Origin: Caulobacter sp. SLTY
Lineage (GTDB): Bacteria > Pseudomonadota > Alphaproteobacteria > Caulobacterales > Caulobacteraceae
NCBI RefSeq assembly: GCF_009905535.1
Contig: NZ_JAAALA010000001.1
Location: 186,001-250,000, forward strand
DNA length: 64,000 bases
Direction of reading: 5' to 3'
In this document: positions 8,842 to 18,887 of the stretch, piece after piece
How the letters are laid out: every line of letters begins with the position of its first letter
How positions within the stretch are numbered: the stretch's first letter is position 1
Notes under the pieces: generated by a model
What the model saw: only the letters and a program-made list of their open reading frames with translations
Told to the model about the DNA's origin: nothing
Databases searched by the model: none
Program-made: the position numbers and the translations under genes

Positions 8842-9243
8842 TCAGTTGCCGAGCCGGGTCCAGGTCTGGCTCTGGCAAAGCGGCTTGGCGACACAGCCGG
8901 TCACCTTCAGCTTGCCGTTCGGCATCAGCTTGACCTCGGCCTTGTAGGTCTTGCCGTCCTCGGGATTGTAGACCCAGCCCTTGTGCCACTCCCCGGCCCC
9001 CGTGGGGCTGACCTGCAGGGTGCGCAGGCCCTTGATGGCGCGGCCGCGCAGGGCGGTGTTGGCGTTGAGCACGTCCTTCTGGTCAGGATTCTTGCTCAGG
9101 TGCGGCGAGCCGACGACGGTGCCGCAAAGGTCGGCGCCGCAGGGAGCCATGCGGATTTGTCCGCCGGCGGGGGTCTTCCACAGCCCATGCGGCGAACCGG
9201 CGGAAGCGGCCGCCAGGGCCAGGGCGATCAACGTCGACAGCAC
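8842..9243 (-). CDS. Secreted DUF2147 family protein
   Basis: Small exported protein of 133 residues. The first 16 residues form a short signal peptide (STLIALALAAASAG). The body GLWKTPAGGQIRMAPCG, followed by a paired Cys and the later GWVYNPEDGKTYKAEV, matches the DUF2147 pattern, in which an opening W strand and a GKTY loop are conserved. Function in the family is not established. Four cysteines are present. The GTG start at 9243 has AGGAGG 6 nt upstream and decides the start over longer in-frame extensions that would run through unrelated sequence. Confidence 0.75.
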   Translation of the reverse strand: MLSTLIALALAAASAGSPHGLWKTPAGGQIRMAPCGADLCGTVVGSPHLSKNPDQKDVLNANTALRGRAIKGLRTLQVSPTGAGEWHKGWVYNPEDGKTYKAEVKLMPNGKLKVTGCVAKPLCQSQTWTRLGN

Positions 9244-9318
9244 GGAAACCTCCTGGGCAGTGAGAGGCCGACTATGCCCGGCCGCTGCAACAGTGCAAGG
9301 GCGGAGTGTGGCGATGGA

Positions 9319-9359
9319 TGTCAGCTTGACACGACATGATGTCTGGTTAAACGTACATT
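9319..9359 (+). promoter_or_regulatory. Putative promoter with two dyads upstream of the membrane protein/XRE pair
   Basis: TTGACA at 9326-9331 is a good -35 box, with TAAACG at 9348-9353 as a possible -10 at 16 nt spacing. Two dyads overlap it: TGTCA-GCT-TGACA at 9319-9331 and GACAT-G-ATGTC at 9333-9343. Their placement over and just after the -35 is what an autorepressing XRE protein would use. The XRE gene is the second gene of the unit. This is inference from pattern only. Confidence 0.45.
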
Positions 9360-9378
9360 CAAGCCTGGGAGCCCCCCC

Positions 9379-9987
9379 TTGATCCGCATCGCGTTCGCCC
9401 TGTTCGGCAGCCTGGCCTTCGGCACCCTGCTGGCCGCCGCCGACTGGCCGTTTCCGGCGGGGGCGCTGGGGGCGGCGGCAGTGGTCGTCGGGGCGGTGGT
9501 CAGTCGCCGGGTCTGGGATCAGCGGCGCAAGGCCGAGCAGTCGGTTCCCGGATGGCGGGAAGTCGCCGCCTGGCATGCGCTGATCGGCTGGGGCGTGGTC
9601 TGCGGCCAGTTGGCCATGGCCCTGGCGCGCGGGGTCGACCTGCATATCGGCCAGGACGACAGGCTGGCCTTCGACAACTGGCTGCTGGGGGTGGCGGCGG
9701 TGGTCGCCTGGCTGGTGGTCCGGCCGCGCGACCGCACCCGCGACGAGCGGGACCGGGAGATCGACGCCCTGGGCGCCCGCGTCGGCTTCTGGACCCTTCT
9801 GGGCCTGCTGGCCGTCGCCTCGCCGCTCATCGGGCTGGCGCCGGTGGCGATCCAGGAACGGCTGACCCCGTTCGTGATCGGCAACATCCTGATCGTCCTG
9901 CTGCTGCTGGGCGCCCTCGCCTATTCGACGGCCCAGCTGGTCGGCTACTGGATCGACGCGCGGCCGGGCGACGGCCTCGATGCCTGA
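9379..9987 (+). CDS. Four-helix membrane protein paired with an XRE regulator
   Basis: A 202-residue inner-membrane protein from a TTG start. Hydrophobic segments lie at about 4-20 and 25-42, 65-82, 102-118, 133-155 and 163-185, with a charged cytoplasmic loop RPRDRTRDERDREIDALG. I do not recognise a named domain. The last 8 nt overlap the start of a small XRE regulator, an arrangement seen for membrane protein/HTH pairs in which the pair acts together; whether the membrane protein controls the regulator is not known. No strong ribosome site precedes the TTG, so the start is uncertain. Confidence 0.65.
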   Translation: MIRIAFALFGSLAFGTLLAAADWPFPAGALGAAAVVVGAVVSRRVWDQRRKAEQSVPGWREVAAWHALIGWGVVCGQLAMALARGVDLHIGQDDRLAFDNWLLGVAAVVAWLVVRPRDRTRDERDREIDALGARVGFWTLLGLLAVASPLIGLAPVAIQERLTPFVIGNILIVLLLLGALAYSTAQLVGYWIDARPGDGLDA

Positions 9988-10204
9988 CAGCCCGATCGGC
10001 AACCACCTGCGCCGCCTGCGCTTCGAACACGGCGAGATGACCCAGGAGGCCCTGGCCCGGGCCGTGGGGATCACCCGCCAGACCGTCATCTCGCTGGAGA
10101 CCGGCCGCTACGCCCCCTCGCTCGAACTGGCCATGCGGCTGGCGGGCGTATTCGGGCGTGGGGTGGACGAGGTCTTCTTCTGGAAATCACCGCCCAAGGA
10201 CTGA
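9980..10204 (+). CDS. Small XRE-family HTH regulator
   Basis: A 74-residue protein made almost only of a helix-turn-helix domain: IGNHLRRLRFEHGEMTQEALARAVGITRQTVISLETGRYAPS fits the lambda-Cro/XRE fold, with recognition helix around TRQTVISLE. It ends in the WKSPPKD tail seen on short regulators of this type. It overlaps the preceding membrane protein gene by 8 nt and lies 2 nt before the downstream hydrolase gene, so the three may be co-transcribed. It probably binds the dyads at 9319-9343. Confidence 0.85.
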   Translation: MPDSPIGNHLRRLRFEHGEMTQEALARAVGITRQTVISLETGRYAPSLELAMRLAGVFGRGVDEVFFWKSPPKD

Positions 10205-10206
10205 CC

Positions 10207-11544
10207 ATGACCCTCGACAGACGCCGCCTGCTGATAGGCGCCGCGGGCTTCTGCGCCCTGGCCGCGCCCGCCGCCGCCGCCGGAGCCCGGTTCCGCATCA
10301 CCCCGGCGGAGGCTCTGCAAGGCCGCGCCGTTTCCGTGCGGCTGGAGGGCCTTCTGGCCGGCCAGCCGGTGGAGGTCCGCGCCGAGCGCCGCTTCGGCCG
10401 GCCCGCCGTTCGCCACCGGGCCGTGGCGATGTTCATGACCGACGCCAGGGGAGCGGTGGACCTGACCCGCCAGGCTCCGACCTCCGGGGACTATTCGGGC
10501 GCCGACGCGGCCGGCCTATTCTGGTCGATGCGGCCGGTGGAGGACCCGCTGCCCGCCGACTGGAAATCCGGAGAAGTTCGCTTTGAGGCGCGGATCGACG
10601 GGGTCGTGGTGGCGGAAGGCATGGTCCGGCTGCTGGGCGCCAAGCCCGAAGTGGTCGACGAGGCCATCCCCGGCTTCCCGGCCGCGCGTCTCTACAGGCT
10701 GCCAGGGGGCGGCAAGCGGCCCGTCGTGGTGGTGCTGCATGGGGCCGACGGCGGAACGGGGGCCAGCGAGCGCTATGGCCGCAAGCTGGCGTCCGAGGGC
10801 TATGCCGTCGTCGGCCTGCCCTATTACTCGCCGGACTGGGGACAGTTCGGCCCGCCCAAGGCCATCGCCGAGTTGCCCGGCAGCTTCATCGACATCCGCA
10901 TCGACCAACTGGCCGAGTTGCGCGACTGGATCATGACCCGGCCGGATCTGGACGCCGGCCGCATCGCCCTGTTCGGCGGCTCAAAGGGCGCCGAGTTCGC
11001 CCTGATCGCGGCCAGCAAATACCCCTGGCTGACCTCGGTGGTCGCCTTCGCCCCGTCGGACCTGGTTTGGGAAGGCTGGGGCTTGGAGACCCTGGAGGCG
11101 GAGGGGACCCGGTCCTCCTTCAGCTTCGAGGGCAAGCCCCTGCCCTTCATGCCCTACAAGGGCTTCGTCGAGGGGCTGCTGGCTGGGCCCAAGGCCGACC
11201 TACTGAAGATCCACGAGGACGGCCGGGCCGCCCATCCGGAGCGCGAAGACGCCGCCCGCATTCGCATCGAGGCCTTCAAGGGCCCGGTCATGCTGGTCGC
11301 CGGCGACCAGGATCGCCAGTGGAAGTCCGGGACCATGGCCCGCAACCTGGCGGCGGCGCGCAAAGGCCTGCCGACGGAGCTGCTGCTCTATCCCGAGGCC
11401 GGCCACGACATCGGCGGCGATGGCTGGGTCCCGACCCTCGGCGAGGTGGCGCGTGGCGGCGGCACGGCGCGCGCCAACGCCCGGGCTCAGGCGGACGCCT
11501 GGCCCAAGGTGCTGGCCTTCCTGAAGAGGACCCTGAAGCCCTAA
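10207..11544 (+). CDS. Acyl-CoA thioesterase/BAAT-like alpha/beta hydrolase, Tat-exported
   Basis: A 445-residue protein with a twin-arginine signal (DRRRLLIGAAGFCALAAPAAAAG). Residues about 30-150 resemble the BAAT N-terminal immunoglobulin-like domain (RITPAEALQGRAVSVRLEGL, then DYSGADAAGLFWSM with a fixed M-P spacing). The C-terminal part is an alpha/beta hydrolase with nucleophile elbow GGSKGAE at about residue 258, an Asp in AGDQDRQW and a His in EAGHDIGG. Eukaryotic relatives act on acyl-CoA; an exported bacterial member would meet other esters, so the true substrate is unknown. The elbow has Gly-Gly-Ser-Lys-Gly. Confidence 0.8.
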   Translation: MTLDRRRLLIGAAGFCALAAPAAAAGARFRITPAEALQGRAVSVRLEGLLAGQPVEVRAERRFGRPAVRHRAVAMFMTDARGAVDLTRQAPTSGDYSGADAAGLFWSMRPVEDPLPADWKSGEVRFEARIDGVVVAEGMVRLLGAKPEVVDEAIPGFPAARLYRLPGGGKRPVVVVLHGADGGTGASERYGRKLASEGYAVVGLPYYSPDWGQFGPPKAIAELPGSFIDIRIDQLAELRDWIMTRPDLDAGRIALFGGSKGAEFALIAASKYPWLTSVVAFAPSDLVWEGWGLETLEAEGTRSSFSFEGKPLPFMPYKGFVEGLLAGPKADLLKIHEDGRAAHPEREDAARIRIEAFKGPVMLVAGDQDRQWKSGTMARNLAAARKGLPTELLLYPEAGHDIGGDGWVPTLGEVARGGGTARANARAQADAWPKVLAFLKRTLKP

Positions 11545-13967
11545 GCCGCCCGCCTGCGCCGGATGGCCGGCTTCTTCTGCTGTGGCGGCGCGGCGGCGGC
11601 CGGGACATCGGCATTGGTCCAGGCGCCAAGGGTTTCGGCCGGCGCGGGGCGACCGATGGCATAGCCCTGCAGCTCGGCGCATTCCTCTCCGCGCAGGAAC
11701 TGCCGCTGTTCCTCGGTCTCGACACCCTCGGCGACCACCGGGATGTTCAGGCTGCGGCCCAGGCCCAGCACCGCCTTGACGATGACCGTGGCCCGCTCGT
11801 CCCGGTGGATGTTCTCCACGAAGCTCTTGTCGACCTTGATCTTGTCGAACGGGAACGACTGCAGGGTCGAGAGCGAGGAGAAGCCGGTGCCGAAGTCGTC
11901 CATGGCGATGCGGACGCCCAGGGCCTTGAGCCGGCGCAGGTTGTCCAGCGCCCGCTGGTAGTCCTTGAACAGGGCGCTTTCGGTGATCTCCAGCTCCAGG
12001 CGGGTCGGGGACAGGCCGGTGTTGATCAGCACTTCGTGCACCAGGGCCGGCAGGCCCGGATTGTTCAGCTGCAGCGGCGAGAGGTTCACCGCGATGCGCA
12101 GTGGCTTGTCCCAGCTGGCGGCGTCGGCGCAGGCCCGGCGCAGCACCCATTCGCCCAGGGGGGCGATCAGGCCGCTTTCCTCGGCCACCGGGATGAAGTC
12201 CAGAGGCGGGACCATGCCGCGCACCGGATGCTTCCAGCGCACCAGGGCCTCGAAACCGCAGACCTCGCCGTCCGAGGCGCGGGCCAGCGGCTGGTAGTGG
12301 ACGATCAGCTCCTCGTCGGCGATCGCCTGGCGCAGCTCGCGGGCCAGGTTGCGGCGTTCGCGGATGGTCTCGTCCATCTCCCGCTTGAAGAAGCGGTAGG
12401 CGCCCCGGCCGCTGTCCTTGGCCCGGTACAGGGCCATGTCGGCGTTGGCCAGAAGGGCCTCGGCCGTCCGGCCATCGTCGGGATAGAGGGAGACGCCCAG
12501 GCTGGCGCCCATGGTCAGGTCCTGGCCCTCGTAGCTCATTGCGCCTTTCAGCGACTCGAGAAGGGCGCCGGCCAGTTCGGCGGCGGCGGTCGGCTGGTCC
12601 TGGTCGGTGATCTGGACAACCACGAACTCGTCCCCGCCGAGGCGGGCGGCGAAGCTGGGCGCGGACAGCTGGGCGGTCAGGCGCCGGGCCGCCTCGACCA
12701 GCACCAGGTCGCCGGCGATGTGGCCGTGCAGGTCGTTGGCTTCCTTGAAGTGGTCGAGATCGACGCAGATCACCGCCAGCGACTCATGGGAGGCCTCGAC
12801 CCGGTCGAGGGCGGCTGCCAGCTTGACCTGAAGGGCGTTGCGGTTGGGCAGGCCGGTGAGGCCGTCGTGTTCGGCCAGGTAGCGGATCTTCTCCTCGGCC
12901 GAGCGGCGCTCGCGCAGGTCGCGGATGGCCAGCACGGTGAGGCCGGACGTCTCGATGCGGGCCCCATCGTCCATCAGGCGCGAGAACACCTCGACAGGGA
13001 TGGGGGCAGCGGCTCCGACCGGCTGCAGGTGGGCCTCGCGGCGCTCGTCGCTGGCCTGGGGCTCGTCGTCGAAGACCAGCATGGCGCCGATCAGCGGCTT
13101 GTCGACCAGGTCTTCCAGCGGCGCGCCCATCAGGTCGCAGAAGGCGGAGTTGGCGTCGTTGATAAGGCCGTTCTGGACGACCACGATGCCCTCGTAGGCG
13201 GCGTTGGCCAGGGTGCGGATGCGATCCAGAGCCGAGCGGTTGGCGCCGCTCTCGATCAGCATGGCCCCGAGCCCGCCCAGGATGATCAGGCCGGTGATCG
13301 AGGCCACGGCCAGGGTCATCATGCCGACACCCATCAGGGCGGCGGGCACCTCGACGGCGCTGTCGGGCTGGATGGTGATGGCGCCCATGCCGGTGAAGTG
13401 CAGGGCGCAGACCCCGACGGTCAGCAGTCCGGCTGCCGCCAGTTGCTGCCAAAGCTTGCGGCCGCGACCGATGATCATCAGGGCCGAACTGGCGCCGGCG
13501 ACGCTGAGCACGCCCGAGGCGGCGATGTAGGCCGGTTCCCATTGAATGTGGCCCTGGGCGACGAAAGCGCTCATGCCGGTGTAGTGCAGGGCCGCAACCC
13601 CGAACCCGACCAGCAGGCCGCCGGCGAATTTGCTGAACTTGTCGTCCTCGACCATGATCGAGGCGAAGAAGCCCGCGGCCATGAAGGGCACCGAGACCAT
13701 CAGGGAGGCGATGGTGCCGGCAGAGGTGAAGCCGGTCTCCATGCCGGGCTGATAGGCCAGCATGGCTAGGAAGTGGGTCGCCCAGACCCCGGCGCCGGCC
13801 ACCAGGGCGGTCAGCAGCAGCCAGGCGGCGCGCACCAGGCCCTTGGCCCCGGTCATCCGGCCATAGAGACGGAACGCTGTCAGCGTGGCGCTGAAACAGA
13901 CGATGCCTGCGAGAAGCACCAGCCGCAGGTCGTGCTCGGTAACGAGACACGAAAGAACCTTGAACAC
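11541..13967 (-). CDS. MHYT-PAS-GGDEF-EAL cyclic-di-GMP protein
   Basis: An 808-residue integral-membrane signalling protein. The N-terminal 230 residues hold seven hydrophobic segments with MHYT-type motifs WATHFLAM, ALHYTGM and ALHFTGM, thought to bind a metal and sense gas or redox. A PAS-like region (about 250-365) leads to a GGDEF domain with intact RLGGDEF and no recognisable RxxD inhibitory site, then an EAL domain with FEALVRWKHP, ELEITES and DDFGTGFSSL. Both activities may therefore be possible. The GTG at 13967 is preceded by AAGGGG; a TTG five codons upstream is the alternative. The 3' end overlaps the hydrolase by 4 nt, tail to tail. Confidence 0.9.
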   Translation of the reverse strand: MFKVLSCLVTEHDLRLVLLAGIVCFSATLTAFRLYGRMTGAKGLVRAAWLLLTALVAGAGVWATHFLAMLAYQPGMETGFTSAGTIASLMVSVPFMAAGFFASIMVEDDKFSKFAGGLLVGFGVAALHYTGMSAFVAQGHIQWEPAYIAASGVLSVAGASSALMIIGRGRKLWQQLAAAGLLTVGVCALHFTGMGAITIQPDSAVEVPAALMGVGMMTLAVASITGLIILGGLGAMLIESGANRSALDRIRTLANAAYEGIVVVQNGLINDANSAFCDLMGAPLEDLVDKPLIGAMLVFDDEPQASDERREAHLQPVGAAAPIPVEVFSRLMDDGARIETSGLTVLAIRDLRERRSAEEKIRYLAEHDGLTGLPNRNALQVKLAAALDRVEASHESLAVICVDLDHFKEANDLHGHIAGDLVLVEAARRLTAQLSAPSFAARLGGDEFVVVQITDQDQPTAAAELAGALLESLKGAMSYEGQDLTMGASLGVSLYPDDGRTAEALLANADMALYRAKDSGRGAYRFFKREMDETIRERRNLARELRQAIADEELIVHYQPLARASDGEVCGFEALVRWKHPVRGMVPPLDFIPVAEESGLIAPLGEWVLRRACADAASWDKPLRIAVNLSPLQLNNPGLPALVHEVLINTGLSPTRLELEITESALFKDYQRALDNLRRLKALGVRIAMDDFGTGFSSLSTLQSFPFDKIKVDKSFVENIHRDERATVIVKAVLGLGRSLNIPVVAEGVETEEQRQFLRGEECAELQGYAIGRPAPAETLGAWTNADVPAAAAPPQQKKPAIRRRRAA

Positions 13968-14127
13968 ACCCCACCCCTTCAAACGAGGATTATGAGGCGA
14001 GTATCAGGGGCAGTTACAAAAAAAGCGTTTCAGATCGGGACGGCGCGTCGCCACATCCTCAAAATAGGTGTGGCGCGCGGGCGTCCGCCGCCGCCGGCGA
14101 AACCGGGGCGGCGTCCAGGACAGCCGG

Positions 14128-14535
14128 TCAGGCCGCCTGGGCGGCCTTGCGGACTTTGCCGGTGGCCAGGGCGCGGGCCACGGTGACCACGGCGCCGCGC
14201 GAGGTGGCGTCGTCGATGGCCGTGTAGGCATGCAGCAGGTCGATGGCGCCGGGGAAGGCGAGCATGGTCAGCAGGGTCTCGTCGGTCGGGAAGCCGCCAG
14301 GCTCCTCGCCCACCAGGAAGGCCACCGGGCAGTCCAGCCGCTTGGCGGCGCGGACCAGCATCGAGGCGGACACGCGGTTGGCGCCGCGCTCGTACTTCTG
14401 AACCTGTTGGAAGGTGATGCCGAGGGCTTCGGCCAGCGCGGTCTGGGTCAGGCCCAGGGTCTTGCGACGCATGCGCATCCGGGCGCCGACGGCCACATCG
14501 ATCGGATCGGGCGCAGAATGCTGGGAACGGGGCAA
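14128..14535 (-). CDS. XRE-family transcriptional regulator
   Basis: A 135-residue cytoplasmic regulator. The HTH covers about residues 15-70: VGARMRMRRKTLGLTQTALA, then a recognition helix around TFQQVQKYERG. The remaining half is helical and ends in a basic tail (GKVRKAAQAA). Proteins of this size and pattern, with RMRMRR before the HTH, are common in Caulobacterales and Rhizobiales, where targets vary. I chose the TTG at 14535 because GGAGAG lies 6 nt before it; a GTG at 14583 in frame has no ribosome site. Targets are not evident here. Confidence 0.8.
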   Translation of the reverse strand: MPRSQHSAPDPIDVAVGARMRMRRKTLGLTQTALAEALGITFQQVQKYERGANRVSASMLVRAAKRLDCPVAFLVGEEPGGFPTDETLLTMLAFPGAIDLLHAYTAIDDATSRGAVVTVARALATGKVRKAAQAA

Positions 14536-14901
14536 ATCAATCTCTCCGGTTTGAACTCGTCCCTCGAAATCATGAACGAGCACAGTAGAAAGCTAGGGCA
14601 AGGAAATCGCTACACAACCACTGCCCGGCTTCTCAACCTAAACGGGGACCAACGCAAGGGGTTTGAAGGCCGATCAGCCCCCCAAATAGACCCGATTTGC
14701 GTACAAATACATCCACTTGCTGGTATTGCTCGCGCTCCGCGCGAGCGAACAATTGATACAGATTGGCGCCTCTTGTCATTCGGCAACATGACGTTGCGGA
14801 AGCCGTTCGGGCCTGGTCGCCTGTCGCCGTGGACAGCGGCCGACAGGCCTGCCCGTCGCCGCCGGCGAACCGGCGCCGGGTGACCTGATTTTGGGAAGGG
14901 A
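14536..14901. other. Non-coding stretch between the XRE gene and tRNA-Val
   Basis: No convincing gene is present. A perfect 8-bp hairpin lies at 14728-14746 (GCTCGCGC, loop TCC, GCGCGAGC) without a T tract on either side. A further stem at 14862-14879 (CCGGCG against CGCCGG) stands 22 nt after the tRNA 3' end in the direction of its transcription and may help end that transcript. The middle of the stretch is AT-richer than its surroundings and probably carries the XRE gene promoter, which I cannot pinpoint. Confidence 0.4.
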
Positions 14902-14976
<75 letters not shown>

Positions 14977-15044
14977 GTACCGGCAGGAAGGCGGGGTCTA
15001 TAGCGGGGGATCCCGCCCCGCGCAACCGGCCTTTTGCAGCGACC

Positions 15045-15404
15045 TCAGGCGGCCGCCATCATCCGGTCGACCTCGGTGACGATCTCGCGCAGGTGGATAG
15101 GCTTGGACAGCACCTTGGCGCCGGCCGGGGCCCGCTCGCCGGCCGACAGGGCGACGGCGGCGAAGCCGGTGATGAACATGATCCGCAGGCCCGGATGCCG
15201 GGCGGCCGCGTGGCGCGCCACCTCGATCCCGTCCATGCCGGGCATGACGATGTCGGTCAGCAGCAGGTCCCAGTCCTCGTCGAGGCAGGCGGCGGCCTCT
15301 TCGCCATCGGCGCAGGCGCGCACGTCATAGCCGGCGCGCTCGAGGGCGCGGGCCAGGAAGTTGCGCATGGAATCGTCGTCTTCGGCCAGCAGGATGCGGG
15401 GCAT
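15045..15404 (-). CDS. cpdR: Single-domain response regulator CpdR
   Basis: A 119-residue stand-alone receiver. The acidic pocket is in ILLAEDDDSMRNFL, the phospho-acceptor Asp in LLLTDIVMPGMDGIEV, the Thr in FITGFAAVAL and the Lys in VLSKPIHLREIV. Length, the FITGFAA segment and the MMAAA C-terminus match Caulobacter CpdR as I remember it. Unphosphorylated CpdR primes the ClpXP protease and brings it to the old pole to degrade substrates such as PdeA; the CckA-ChpT phosphorelay inactivates it. It is divergent from an N-formylglutamate amidohydrolase gene, the same neighbour pair I recall in Caulobacter. Confidence 0.9.
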   Translation of the reverse strand: MPRILLAEDDDSMRNFLARALERAGYDVRACADGEEAAACLDEDWDLLLTDIVMPGMDGIEVARHAAARHPGLRIMFITGFAAVALSAGERAPAGAKVLSKPIHLREIVTEVDRMMAAA

Positions 15405-15540
15405 GGGCGTTCTTGAGAGCCTTCGCGAGAATTTGTCGCCTTAACCTTATGCCGGCAGACGTAAAGGGCCGGTGAACTCTCCCGCCGGGCGATTTGGCGA
15501 AAGCCTTTGACGGGGCGCCGGGGGCGGATGAAATAGGCCC

Positions 15541-16467
15541 ATGACCCTGATCGATCCGGCCCGCGGCAAGACGGCGACCGGTCCCGAGGCGCCCGTTTCC
15601 GGGCCGGACGCGGGGCCGGCCTTCCGCATCGCCAGGCCGGCGGCGGGGGCGGCGCGCACCCCGCTGATCTTCGCCTCGCCCCATTCGGGCAAGGTCTATC
15701 CGGCGGAGATGACAGAGGCCATGGCGGTGGCCGAGGACCAGGTGCGGCGCAGCGAGGACGCCTTCGTCGACCGGCTGATCGCCAGCGCCCCCCAGGCCGG
15801 GGCGAGCGTGATCACGGCGGGGTTCGGCCGCGCCTATATCGACCTCAACCGCGATCCCTGGGAGCTTGACCCGGCGATGTTCGAGGACGAGCTGCCGCCG
15901 CACGTGCAGGGGCGGACGGCGCGGGTCGCGGCGGGCCTGGGGGCAATCGCCAAGCTGGCCGGCGAGGGCCAGAAGATCTACGCCCGCAAGCTGCGGTTCG
16001 AGGAGGCCAGGACACGGATCGAGACCGCCCACCGGCCCTATCACGACGCCCTGACCCGGCTGATCGGCGAGGCCTGCTCGGCCCATGGGACGGCCATCCT
16101 GATCGACTGGCACTCGATGCCGTCGGCGGCGGCCAAGGGGGTGGTGACGCCCCGCCACGGCAAGGGCTGCGACATCGTGCTGGGCGACCGGTTCGGCGCC
16201 GCCTGCGCGCCGGGGCTGACCCGGCTGGTGGAGAAGACGCTCGAGGAGCTGGACTATAGAGTCGTGCGCAACGCCCCTTACGCGGGCGGCTATACGACCG
16301 AATTCTATGGTCGGCCGGGCCGGCGGGTGCATGCGCTGCAGATCGAGATCGACCGGGGGCTTTATCTGAATGAGACGACCCTGGAGCCGACCGAGGGGCT
16401 GGCGCGGCTGAAGGAGAGCGTCGAGCGGCTGACGGCTGTGCTGGCCGAGAGCTGGCAGGGGATTTAG
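15541..16467 (+). CDS. N-formylglutamate amidohydrolase family protein
   Basis: A 308-residue soluble enzyme of the FGase family. The segments IFASPHSGKVYP, GFGRAYIDLNRDPWELDP, ILIDWHSMPS and GGYTTEFYGRPGRRVHALQIEI carry the conserved residues, including a likely metal site formed by His of SPHSG, Glu/Asp residues and His of DWHSM. HutG-type enzymes hydrolyse N-formylglutamate to glutamate and formate in histidine breakdown, but no other hut genes are here, so another amide substrate is possible. The first 35 residues are a poorly conserved extension. The ATG is not preceded by a strong ribosome site. Confidence 0.85.
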   Translation: MTLIDPARGKTATGPEAPVSGPDAGPAFRIARPAAGAARTPLIFASPHSGKVYPAEMTEAMAVAEDQVRRSEDAFVDRLIASAPQAGASVITAGFGRAYIDLNRDPWELDPAMFEDELPPHVQGRTARVAAGLGAIAKLAGEGQKIYARKLRFEEARTRIETAHRPYHDALTRLIGEACSAHGTAILIDWHSMPSAAAKGVVTPRHGKGCDIVLGDRFGAACAPGLTRLVEKTLEELDYRVVRNAPYAGGYTTEFYGRPGRRVHALQIEIDRGLYLNETTLEPTEGLARLKESVERLTAVLAESWQGI

Positions 16468-16641
16468 GGGACTGGTTGGCCGCGTAGCGGCTACCTGTCC
16501 CCGGTCAGCGCGGAAGGTCAGCGATGGGGCGCGGTCCAGCCGCCAAGGGCGCTGACCGTCTTCAATGCGTCTGGATTGTGCGCGGCCCTTGAAGCCAGCG
16601 CTGATCGGGGACAGGTAGCCGCTGCGCGGCAACCGGTCCCC
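16467..16641. repeat. Long inverted repeat element (about 44-bp arms, 175 bp overall)
   Basis: The left arm (16467-16511) and right arm (16598-16641) are inverse complements apart from one extra base and about three substitutions; each carries GGTAGCCGCTGCGCGGCAAC-like sequence bounded by GGGG/CCCC. The 86-bp centre contains smaller pairs such as GGTCAGCG (16517-16524) with CGCTGACC (16550-16557), so a branched structure can form. The left arm begins with the last base of the amidohydrolase stop codon. It looks like a dispersed intergenic palindromic element, and may also stop transcription. Confidence 0.75.
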
Positions 16642-16645
16642 AGAC

Positions 16646-16675
16646 AAAAAAACGGCCGAGCCCGAGGGCCCGGCC
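16646..16675 (-). terminator. Minus-strand intrinsic terminator without an assigned gene
   Basis: On the minus strand an imperfect GC-rich hairpin (GGCC, G-C pairs, one mismatch, four-base loop) is followed by seven T residues. The layout is a classical intrinsic terminator, yet no protein gene points into it from the right: typA at 17052 runs the other way. It therefore suggests a leftward non-coding transcript. Confidence 0.6.
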
Positions 16676-17051
16676 AGTTCATTAGGGAGGAAACGCCCAG
16701 GAAGGGCAGAGGCGGCGAGGCCGCCTCACGAGGTCAAAGTAGGTTGCGGCGCACAAAACGGCAAGGGCAAAATGTGCGGTGCAGCGAAGTTTTTCTGCAT
16801 CAACCTTGAGGAAACGCCCGTAACGTAAGGGCATATCTTGCAACAATCCGTCATATTGCAGCGCACAAAAATAGGGCGACGGCTGCGCTTATTCACGGAT
16901 CAGTGAATAAAAACAAGCGTTTGAAGGCGCCTCGGACCGCGCCACCAGGCGACCGCCTGCCCGGGGTGGCTTTGTGCGCCGCACTCAGGTAGAAGCGCGC
17001 GCCTCCCAAGAGCGCCTTTCGGCGCCGCTCCAAAATTCCCCCAGGTCTCTC
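16676..17051 (-). ncRNA. Candidate small RNA region / typA leader
   Basis: No protein gene is convincing here. Read leftwards, the stretch carries two copies of GGGCGTTTCCTC (near 16811-16822 and 16690-16701), the second continuing as CC, and then runs into the terminator at 16646-16675. CCTCC-type motifs in loops are used by several alphaproteobacterial small RNAs to pair with ribosome-binding sites. A GAGGCGGC...GCCGCCTC hairpin lies near 16710-16728. Read rightwards, the same region is the leader of typA. No promoter could be fixed for either strand, so the RNA is a hypothesis. Confidence 0.3.
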
Positions 17052-18884
<1,833 letters not shown>

Positions 18885-18887
18885 CGG

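Noticed and set aside
11067..13769. A 900-codon open frame on the plus strand
   Set aside because: It runs through the BAAT-like gene and opposite the MHYT-GGDEF-EAL gene; the composition is that of an antisense frame, while the other frames hold clear domains.
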